Part shown: one piece after another, positions 55,796 to 64,000 of the stretch
Layout of the letters: every line of letters begins with the position of its first letter
How positions within the stretch are numbered: position 1 is the stretch's first letter
Source of the DNA: Agrypnia vestita
Lineage: Eukaryota > Arthropoda > Insecta > Trichoptera > Phryganeidae
DNA length: 64,000 nt
Direction of reading: 5' to 3'
Assembly: GCA_016648135.1 (NCBI GenBank)
Contig: JADDOH010023665.1
Coordinates: 186,001-250,000, forward strand
Program-made: the position numbers and the translations under genes
The notes under the pieces: generated by a model
The model's input: the letters and a program-made list of their open reading frames with translations, nothing else
Told to the model about the DNA's origin: nothing
The model's database searches: none

Positions 55796-57534
55796 TTATA
55801 TTTTTAATATTTAAAAACACGAGGTTGCCAATTTAAGAATTACAATATAATTTTTGTTTTCAGAATCCACTTCATGTATCTAATTTCAGCATAATCTCTA
55901 TACTCATATTTTAAACCACAAAATGTTCCAGTATCCTTTATAAATTTTATCTGTTTGTCGAAATAATTAACTTACCATTTATTGAAGTAATAGAGTGCTT
56001 AACCGCGAGTTGTTTTGTTCAACTAATTAATTGATTATTGGTGCAGTGAATTAAATTTATTGCAACACAAAGGGGAAACGAATCAATTCACCATTCTGTT
56101 GTAGGTAAAAATTATTTATTCATGGATTCTGGCGTGAGTGCATTCGACAACGTCAAACATTTAATTAATAAAATTCTAATTGTAATGTGTACGTAATAAT
56201 TTTATGATTCTATATACAACTATTTCGTTTGCATTCACAAATGATGTGGTTTTTTAAAAATAGTATTTCATAGTTTTCAAAAAGTCTGCAAGGTTTTTAA
56301 TGTCAAGCCTGAAAAGTTGTACATTTCATAAATAAGCGTGAAGTGCAAATGTGCTCCACACTGCGGGCTTTGTAAGTTGTCTAGGGATAAGGCCAAATGG
56401 TAATCTACAGTCTGCAGGTCCCCTGGAGGTAAGGGAGATAGGACCAGTGATAACTGACGGGTCCCGGATCCCAGAGTGACTCAGAATCGCTGAAAATTTT
56501 AAAAAATCATAAAATATTTAAAAATTTTAGTTAACAATGATCTTAATCGCAAAATATTCATGTCACCAAATACAACATTCACTTCTGTGCTGTTGTGCCA
56601 TGCCATAAACTACCGCAAGCTAAATTGTAGATCCCGGGTGGTATAACCGATCCTTCTAAGAGTGAGTGAGTTAGTTAGTGTCCTGAATTTACTCTCAAAT
56701 ATATATGAAAGCAGTTACTACTCTTTAAATTTTCTGTAATTTCATAAAAAAATTTTAACATATCCGTTATACCGCCCACCATCTACAATTACACCTCACC
56801 GCATGTGTGTAATAATACACGTTGGGTGTAGATAAATACTATTGTATATGGGTGTACTAAGCGTGTCTTCATTTTTGAAGCCGTTAATCGTAAAAATAAC
56901 ATCACCGTTAAATCGGTAAAACTCTAACTTTAATACCGGTAATTTACCGTAATTATGAAAGTATTAAAAAGCAAATATGATACCAATATTTTACGATACA
57001 AAACAATAAATTGAAAAAAAAATTAATAAAATCCTCGGATATTGATATGTATTTTACACAAAGCATACCTAATGTATTATACACGACGTTACCTAAAAAG
57101 AGTCTAATTATAAGGGTAGGTATGTTTACCTGATAGCCCGGCATTTTGTTGCTACGCCACTGGGCAGGCGGGTGCTGCAAATTTTCCTTCGGTATTGCCG
57201 CTTTAATTAAGCGTGACCAAAGTATCAGCTTCTCCAGTTCGACCACATTTTCAGTCAACGCAGTGGAATTGCGGGCAGTAGATGCCCGCCGAGATATCGC
57301 AGAGCTATCGGTGTTAGAGAAAGCATATCTAACAGAGATCATTCGCCACGAATGAGTTCGTCTTGGAGCTCACCGAAATGAAATTACTAGAACCACGGTA
57401 TTGGACCACCTCGCTCGCTGTTTCTTTCATCAGATTTATTTTACTACCAAACCCAAAGTAACACCTCTTGATATAACAGATGAAGTCTTTTATTTGAGGC
57501 TGCATTTTGAATTAGAATTCGTGAAATTTTGCAT
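55796..57534. other. Non-coding stretch
   Basis: A moderately GC-rich part at 56340-56480 and a 129-codon antisense frame at 56953-57342 show no recognised domain. Not called. Confidence 0.35.
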
Positions 57535-57937
57535 TATTTTTTATTTATTATTTAACGCCCTTTAAGATTTTTACGAAAATAAACATGTCAAGCAATAACA
57601 CAAGCCATAAAAAAGCATAACATTAAATAAATAACAAGTAAGATAAGTATAATAAATACAGTAAATACAAAGAAATACATGACGATCATTAAATTAGGTT
57701 AAAAACATTAACTTTGATACTTCTACATGAATTTATAAAAAAATTTAATTTTATATTCTTATTTTTCCCGAAAAAAGGATTTTATATTCGATTATCCTTG
57801 TGGCAGGATCGTTATCTGCATGACATTCCGCCCTCTTGACTATTCTTCTCTATCTTTCCCTGCATTCTAGATATTTTAGCGCTGTCACTAAAGAAGTTCC
57901 TGTAGTTTTTTTCCACTCAGCCGTTCCAACAAGTGGG

Positions 57938-58639
57938 CAATGCAGGATTTATGTATAAGCAACACAAGCTATAGCTTAGGTCCCCACTTTCTTGGGGGCC
58001 CCCAAAAAATATTGTCCGAGGGAGCAATTGTCGTATATATTTAGATATACTGCAGCATTATTTTTTCCAATGCCACACGTCCTATACTCTTCATCCAATT
58101 TTTTCAGGGCGTCTTTTTAAACAAAGCGCTATTGTGCCTAAATTTGGGATTGTTTCTTAGTATGATGGTTGCAAATTGCTCTGTAGAAAGGTCTTTTTCT
58201 CAGCTGGAGAGGATAAAAAATGAATTTAGAACAACAATGACTCAAGATAAATTATGTCTCATGTGCGTAGAAAGTGGCAAACTACGCAATTTATCATTTG
58301 ATAATGTCATCAGTGACTTTTCTCTGGCAAAGGCAAGAAAGAAAATATTTTAGTTTAATACAATTCCTTAATATTTATATGTTTCAAGATATTAGGCAAT
58401 AAGCCTTCGTAAGTTATGCCCTTTAAAAGAACTTGTGTTTTTTTTACCAGAGTTTGCATTTATAAGTTTGTTGTAAATAAAAATGATTTTACGTTAAAGA
58501 TTTATTATTTCACTATCTATATACTTCTTAATTGCATTTCAGTTTAACCCTCTAGGAAACCGAAAATCATATTTGGCACTGACATAGAATATCTGGATTT
58601 ATAAAGCTAAGGGCTTTATCGAGTCTAAATCCGGCCCTG
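57938..58639 (+). mobile_element. hAT element (702 bp) inserted in a LINE
   Basis: The left end CAATGCAGGATTTATG and the inverted right end CAGGGCCGGATTTA match at 11 of 14 positions. The flanking octamers CAAGTGGG (57930-57937) and CTAGTGGG (58640-58647) match at 7 of 8. A GGGGGCCCCC block lies just inside the left end, as in many hAT elements of the ZMYM-like group. Internally deleted: only the C-terminus of the transposase remains. Confidence 0.87.
58102..58353 (+). pseudogene. hAT transposase dimerisation domain remnant (ZMYM1-like)
   Basis: The open run includes LCLNLGLFLSMMVANCSVER, SFSQLERIKNEFRTTMTQDK, LSFDNVISDFSLAKARKK and a TAG. This is the hAT C-terminal dimerisation domain, with its A/CSxERSFSxLKxIKxxLRxTM signature, in the form seen in ZMYM1-like proteins. 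A CAG at 58105-58107 just upstream could be an old acceptor or simply coding. The N-terminal zinc finger and catalytic core are missing. Confidence 0.88.
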
Positions 58640-58745
58640 CTAGTGGGGGTCTTCCTTTTCCTCTTGGACTCTCGACGTGGTCCACCACAATAAGCTTCTC
58701 CAGACTATCTTCTCTCGGGACAAGAAAAATTGCAGGATTTATCTC

Positions 58746-61370
58746 AGACAATCAGTTGAAAGTCTCTCTTTAATGTTGAGTTCCTGTAATATGGAGACAT
58801 TTGTCTGTCCACGGTAAACGCAACATGCGGTTTCATCACCACATATCAAAGACATCGAATCCACTGTCTCTCTTTTGCCCTCTAAGTCCACAATTCCAGA
58901 CCATAAAGGAATACTGAATGCATTTAACACTTCTCACTAGTCTGATTTTAGTTGTTTTGGATATATGAGAATAGTATATCTGACACGTATTCCATTTACG
59001 CATTTTTTAAATATGTAAAACTGTTTCAGATAAGAAATCCTTCTTCTAGTGATGTCTTTACTATTTAGAAAATAATATATTTGAAATAAAATTGTTACAA
59101 TATTTTTTTAATTATATGTTACTCGTATTTCAATAATCGCTCAACTACGCGGGGGCAAATATGTCATAAAAATATTCGAGAGGGAAGTTAATATTTTTTT
59201 TTAATTGTTCAACAACATTTATTCAGTAATGTCTATCGATTTCTTGATTGTGTGAATCATTCATTGAGGCAGAGTATTATTGTCTGTAATTCTAGGCTTC
59301 ATAGTGTAATAATTCAAGTTGGTCATCGACGTAAATAAACAGATTGGTGGTCGTAAGTCATTGGCTGCTTTCTCCTGTCCCACGGCACTAATTATATGGC
59401 CATCAAGACTGCCTCCATCGAGCTGGTGGCAAAGACTCAATCTAGAAGATTTATTGGAGAGTTGGAGAATGTATTCGAGATATACAAATTAAATTAAATC
59501 CTGATTACACGCACGTAGATTCTTAACTTCGGCATATCTTCAATAAAAACTATTTTTGTTGTAAAAATGTCAGTATTTTCAAATCTTTATATAAATATAT
59601 TGATATAATCATTAGACATAATGGTTTCATTAAATATGAGGAGTTGCATTAAAGACTACAAGAGTTATACTAGTTATCATATTATCAATACTATTGTTTA
59701 AAAATTACAAAATAAATTTTCTTCTTGTCATAAAAAAGAATGAGGTTAAGTCACAGGTATGTGTTTCAAGTTTCATATAATTTTTTTTATGCAATAAATG
59801 AAATTTTCAGTAATTAGATACATAATAATATGCAAGTAAATATTTTTGAAGGTTGATGATGTATTTCACATGTTTGGAAATATTATGAATAATAAAAAAT
59901 ATAAAAAATTTAAAATATAGTTTAAAAAAATATTAATGCTGTTGATTCTCGCTATCGCCATCTCCAAGCCGCGTGCTCAGATTTGTATTCGGTGCTCAGA
60001 TTTGTATAGCGAAATGTATTAAGTTATGGCGTATGAGAATATATATTTATGTAGATGTAATCAAAAAGGCGGGTAATTTATCATTAGAAACTACTAACTA
60101 TGAAACTTAAAAAAAAATTCATTAAAATTTTAAGACTAAAATAATAATAAAAACACTAAGTAAGATTGAAAAGTTCAAAATAAGGAAGATCGGAGGTGTG
60201 TTCGGTGCTGCCGTATAAGTGAAGCCAAAAGGTACAGTGAGTGCGCTGGCTAGGTGGAACAAGCAGGGCGGTGCGGTTATCGTTGCGTCGGACAATGAGA
60301 TGGCTTTTGGATAGTCATCAGCCAGCGAAGTGTAAATTTTCAGGCAGCTTTGACGGGTACATTTGACATGTTGTACAAAATGTACACTGTGTTGTAACAT
60401 CTTTTTTATAAGAAATGATGCTAAAAGGAACATAAAAACATTTGTATAATGTTATGTAAATGTGCTGATACTGTGGTGCCACCATCAAAATTATGTATTT
60501 TTAGACATTACTGTACGCTTGCGATAATTCGAGATCAGCTCACGTTCCTACTTTGATCGTGAGCCGATCTATAGCAAACTTCTACAATAAATAAAGAGTG
60601 ATTTTTCAAAGTGGCCCAAGTCAAAAAAGATCATTTAGAGTTGAATAGTTTTTTGTCTTTTGTCCGTTTTTATAAGATCTAGTATTTTTTTTAACATAAC
60701 ATGTTAAAGTGATTTCAGACTTGATTCCTTTAATCGGATCAATTAATATAATTTGTTAATTTGCCATTATTAAAAAGCTTATTAAAATAAAGATTTTTTC
60801 AGAATGGTTGTCAGCCAACAAATGGATCTTAGTCTTGACTTGAGGTCATTTTGAAATAAATTGTTTTTTTCCTCCAACTTCTATTATGTACAATAAGTAT
60901 TGATCGGTATGTATAGATAATGTAAAATCAATTACAATATTATATGTGTTTAAAAGTGTGTATAATGAAAGAATATTTATTTTAAAGACTATAATTTTCG
61001 TGAAATTTATATGTTTTTATGATCATTGACGACATTAAAAAGTAATAAAGAAGAAACATAAATATTACAAAAACGATTCATTTTCAGGGCCACCTAAAAT
61101 TCAATATATTATTGATGCTGTAGTATTATTACTATGGATTCTATCATAGAATTGCTTCGCCGAAGGAGCTAAATTTCAATATGTTAACAGTTTCTCCACA
61201 TTGTCTAAGGGCATTTTGAAGAAAATGTCAAAATTTAAAGTTTTATTGTACCTATCGGATTTAGCGACAGTTTGTGTATTTATTTTTTTGCTGTTATGCA
61301 GCTTATAATTATTAAAGGGTTAAGTTATTATTACGGCCGTTGGACATATTTATGTGTTAAAAAAAACTGA
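58746..61370. other. Long AT-rich non-coding stretch
   Basis: A 103-codon antisense frame at 60122-60433 lies in a slightly GC-richer patch and contains DDYPKAISLSD, but no family was recognised. No splice-bounded exon was found. Confidence 0.35.
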
Positions 61371-61480
61371 TATTTTATACGAACCGTATATTTCACTGAG
61401 AATCAAATCTCGACGTTTCGCTGGAATCATATGCAGTGTCATCAGGAGAGCGTTCTATCACGGCGGAGGTGTAGGCCGAA
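61371..61480 (-). repeat. Hammerhead-like repeat, family T copy 2
   Basis: Antisense core: CTGATGA (61445-61439), then CACTGCATATGATTCCAGC, GAAAC (61419-61415), GTCGAGA..TCTCAG. The flanks ACACCTCCGCCGTG and GTATAAAATATC match copy 1 at 53530. Confidence 0.6.
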
Positions 61481-61654
61481 CTGATTATTCTTCGGTGTCG
61501 TAAATTATATACATTTTGTTGTGGAGTCTTCACTTCTTTTACGATAGAGGTCGCCAGTGTGCAATATGTATAATTATGTTTGCAATGGCGTTCTTACTTT
61601 GAAATTCGTAAATTTTGACTTGGGCTGCTTTGGAAAATCACTCTTCAAATGTAG

Positions 61655-61762
61655 CCAGCTTTGCGCCCGCCAGCCGCGCTCGTACGTCATCTGCCGCGCT
61701 GTGCTGCACCCTGCACGCGCACTCTACGTCACTTACAACTTGACTAACAAGTTGCTCGAGCT
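61655..61762 (+). other. Candidate internal coding exon (108 bp, phase 2-2)
   Basis: An acceptor (CTTCAAATGTAG ending at 61654) and a donor with consensus GTAAGT at 61763 enclose 108 bp. One frame is open for 35 codons (QLCARQPRSYVICRAVLHPA, then LYVTYNLTNKLLE), while both others stop near the 3' end. The exon is GC-rich against AT-rich flanks, with three Cys and many Arg. The length is a multiple of three and the exon is symmetric. The polypyrimidine tract is weak, and the peptide was not recognised. Confidence 0.3.
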
Positions 61763-61880
61763 GTAAGTACTCTGCCCGTAACAAATTTCGTCCGGTCGGA
61801 AGAAAAAGTTTTAAGGAGCGACATCGAAATGAAACGACACAATTATAAAATATAACTTTCTTTTTTATGAATTATGCATT

Positions 61881-62136
61881 TATTTAATAACCAAATTAAT
61901 TAATCAATTAGAAAGACATACAGAAAAATCTAATTCACGAAAAAATATTTTAGAACTACATATAAGGTCGATATATTCACGGAAACATAGAGGGATGCTA
62001 TAGCTTAGTGGTCAGAGCACCGGCCCCGGAAAGGAGGTGACCTGGGTTCGAATCCCAGTAGTAACCTAATATATTTTCGTGAATTAGATTTTTCTGTATG
62101 TCTTTCTAATTGATTAATTAATTTGGTTATTAAATA
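61881..62136. mobile_element. 256-bp palindromic unit with tRNA-like loop
   Basis: The left arm from 61881 (TATTTAATAACCAAATTAAT and on through TAATCAATTAGAAAGACAT) is an exact inverse of the right arm ending at 62136 for at least 63 bp. The ~125-bp loop holds a tRNA-like sequence with A and B boxes. The arms are free of mutations relative to each other, which implies a recent origin or gene conversion. Confidence 0.85.
61994..62066 (+). pseudogene. tRNA-like sequence in the loop of the palindrome
   Basis: The acceptor halves GATGCTA and TAGTAAC pair with one mismatch and one wobble. The D-arm TAGCTTAGTGGTCAGAGCA (A box) and T-arm CTGGGTTCGAATCCCAG (B box GGTTCGAATCC) are intact. The anticodon stem does not pair (CCGGC against AGGAG) and U33 is replaced, so it is not a working tRNA, but it could still recruit Pol III. 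Confidence 0.6.
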
Positions 62137-62404
62137 TTTCACAGAACTTTGTTCTGAAAAATTACAACTTCACAAATATGAATGTGTTCTTGAATATATG
62201 CATTTATTAATCACATAATTTTCGTTTTCATATTTTACGATCCACAGGCATTAATTAACTAATTTTGATGTGTTCAAAATCGTTTAATCCTTATTTATAA
62301 TAAATTGAAAATAATAGCGGTACATTAATATCATTTTTAAAACAATTAAAATTAATCAATTGAAGAAATATGCAGAAAAAATATTTTTAACTATATCTTT
62401 ATAT

Positions 62405-62850
62405 GTTCTGAAAATACAATTACTGGATTTTGTCCACAGAAAGTTAATTATAAGTTGAGATAAATTATATAAGTCGCATAGAGAAGAAGCTGGTTATATG
62501 GGAAACGTGTATGTAAGTTTTCATAGGGGGGCCCAAGGCTTTCAATCTGTATGAGCTTCCTTGTGATCACTTTACATAACGCAACGTTTACCAATTCCAC
62601 CGTAAGAACATCCACACATCAAATGACTAAGAAACTGATTTAGAACATAAATATATACAACTTTAAAATATTTAATAAAATGTGAATGTTCTTATGTGGA
62701 ATTGGAATGTTCTTATGTGGAATTGGAATGTTCTTATGTGGAATTGGTGATTGTTGCTTTGTGTAAAGGCCTTTCTATTAAAAAAAATCCATGCACGTGT
62801 TTCATATAAATAGTTTCGTCTCCGTGAGACTTTTATAATTTATCATAATT
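62405..62850. repeat. Dispersed repeat family U, copy 2
   Basis: It is collinear in part with 80-500. Within it, GCAACGTTTACCAATTCCAC (62581-62600) is inversely related to the tandem repeat and GGTGATTGTTGC that follow, so the unit is a foldback. A 21-bp tandem repeat sits in the right arm. Confidence 0.5.
62684..62746 (+). repeat. 21-bp tandem repeat, three perfect copies
   Basis: The unit GAATGTTCTTATGTGGAATT plus G is repeated three times without change at 62684-62704, 62705-62725 and 62726-62746. Other family U copies have one related unit, so the expansion is local and recent. Confidence 0.85.
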
Positions 62851-63071
62851 GATGAAATATTTGGTTACCATTGGAATACGAACCTAGAACTTTTCCTTAG
62901 CGGGAAATAGCATTATCATTATCGCTTTGTTAATGAAGAATTATCTTATATAATGTGCTATTTTGTAAATATAGTTGAATAACCAGGATTAACCACCGCA
63001 TTTAATTGATTTCGGAAAATTTTTGATGCAGCAAATGTATGTAATATCCATATTTGTAGTTTAAAAAAATA

Positions 63072-63149
63072 TTCTGTGTATAGTTTTCTGGGATATTCTG
63101 CCGTGTGTGTACACACACGGCAGAATATCCCAGAAAACTATACACAGAA
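63072..63149. repeat. Perfect 78-bp palindrome with no spacer
   Basis: The 39 bases 63072-63110 are the exact inverse complement of 63111-63149; the centre is GTGTGTGT/ACACACAC. The arms hold TTCTGGGATATTCTGCCGTG, related to the arm of the snapback at 29434. Immediately after (63150-63179) comes GATTCTGAACGGCCGTGAAA and ACCTAAGG, the end motif of that family. Confidence 0.92.
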
Positions 63150-63179
63150 GATTCTGAACGGCCGTGAAAACCTAAGGAC

Positions 63180-63900
63180 ATTTTTAAAAAAATATTGTCT
63201 GCATATCTTTATAATTGATTAATGTCATTTGTACTTGCAACATGCATATAATTATAATGTTTCTCTTCATCATTAGTTTGAATATTGCGTTCACTTTTCA
63301 AATCTATCCATACAATACAGCTGTAATTTTTATGGATCCCAACTATCGGATATTTCATACTCTGAACTTCACTTTTCCAGCTGGAATTTAAAGGCAATCT
63401 CAGCAAATTTAGATATTTCAAGCCGACTCAAAAAGTTAAATTATTTTCAATGTCATCTTAATATTATGTTTGCGGGAATATTACACACTTTAAAGAAAAG
63501 TTTTAATAGAAAACTCATAAAATATTCATTTCTCTACGTTTATTCATGCATTATCATACAAATATTGATATATCCATTATATATGATTTGTCATTCGAAG
63601 AAAACAATGTTATTTTTTTCAATTTCTTCGTACACATTTAAAACTACATAAAACTCTAACGAATTTTTACATTTTCTGTTCAAAATAAATATGCCTTTGT
63701 AATATTGGTTTGAAGTTCATAAGAAATCATATTAAATGTACAAAACTAGGCACAATTTTTTTTGGCATACTAAAAACAAATTTTATCATCTAAAAATATT
63801 GTTTCCTCCTCCTTCTCCGCCTTCATTGTTTTAGTTATAAAAAATAATATATAGTTTATTAGTTTTAGTTTTAACAACAAAGATTCTATTTGTTATTATT
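63180..63900. other. AT-rich non-coding stretch
   Basis: Short frames at 63209-63421 (-) and 63466-63651 (+) show no domain. Confidence 0.4.
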
Positions 63901-63904
63901 TTTG

Positions 63905-63965
63905 AGTAGCTCAGGGTCCAGTTGGTTAAAACAGTCGTCTAGTGATTGAGTGGTCGGGGGTTTTA
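63905..63965 (+). repeat. Possible SINE head at window edge
   Basis: AGTTGGTTAAAACAGTCGTC and GTGGTCGGGGGTTTTAT stand at the A-box and B-box positions of the SINE at 14433, but the body is missing or diverged. Confidence 0.3.
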
Positions 63966-64000
63966 TAGCGTTTATAGTTTTTCATAACGCACGTGTTAAG

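Larger units (their letters stand above)
57535..58745 (-). pseudogene. LINE reverse transcriptase tail and 3' UTR, split by a hAT insert
   Basis: Antisense, 58745-58640 encodes LEKLIVVDHVESPRGKGRPP, and the frame resumes after the hAT insert (57937 downward) with KTTGTSLVTALKYLECRER, then a stop where a Trp is usual, then RRIVKRAECHADNDPA. The GRPPTRW...W-R-V layout is the tail of another non-LTR polymerase group. The 3' UTR ends near 57545 in AAAGGGCGTTAAATAATAAA, nearly the same terminus as the LINE at 49556-50086, so the two may belong to related families. Confidence 0.65.

Noticed and set aside
60122..60433. 103-codon antisense frame as a gene
   Set aside because: No recognised family; hydrophobic low-complexity end and no splice context.
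61994..62066. Functional tRNA gene
   Set aside because: A and B boxes are good, but the anticodon stem does not pair and U33 is missing, so it is listed as tRNA-like only.

Overview
This window reads as nuclear DNA of an animal, most likely an insect. It is very AT-rich and almost free of long open frames. It has spliceosomal-type exon borders, Pol III-type (A/B box) SINEs, and the transposon set usual in insects: cecropia-type mariner, TTAA-flanked piggyBac, hAT, Harbinger-like elements, snapback MITEs and non-LTR reverse transcriptase tails. Lepidoptera is a reasonable guess but is not proven. No complete host gene was found. The strongest host-gene signal is one 114-bp, phase 1-1 exon at 15121-15234 (+). 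Weaker exon candidates lie at 61655-61762 and 9100-9209. The window therefore looks like the intron or intergenic space of one or more genes, filled with repeats.

Layout. 1-9 kb: a dispersed repeat, a 715-bp element with terminal inverted repeats, a LINE tail and the first full mariner (7673-8956, antisense). 9-13 kb: a candidate exon, a LINE tail and the second full mariner (11736-13019, sense). Both mariners are exactly 1284 bp, have TA duplications, and carry different frameshifts. 14-17 kb: a SINE, several MITEs, the best exon and a LINE tail. 18-25 kb: two ~500-bp foldback elements and a 1280-bp piggyBac element with 16-bp perfect termini. 26-32 kb: a second mariner lineage (DD37D-like), a GC-rich island, repeat families, and at 31838-32097 a cluster of tiny GC hairpins with GNA triloops. 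32-45 kb: a 25-bp perfect inverted-repeat element, a Harbinger-like element, a repeat inserted in another repeat, and LTR-like pieces. 45-50 kb: SINEs, LINE tails and a hAT element with an 8-bp target duplication. 50-64 kb: GC-rich islands, a hAT nested in a LINE, a tRNA-like unit inside a large palindrome, and a perfect 78-bp palindrome.

Three features are unusual. (1) A hairpin array at 31838-32097, in which essentially every short hairpin closes as C-GNA-G. (2) A recurrent cassette of the form CTGATGA, one extra base, hairpin, GAAAC, found in at least six loci inside or next to snapback elements; it resembles a hammerhead ribozyme core but is not canonical. (3) A 256-bp palindrome with arms of at least 63 bp that carries a tRNA-like sequence with A and B boxes in its loop. 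Several nested insertions (hAT in LINE, family X in family Y, snapback in an LTR-like unit) give a relative order of transposition. All family assignments come from reading motifs by eye; no database was searched.
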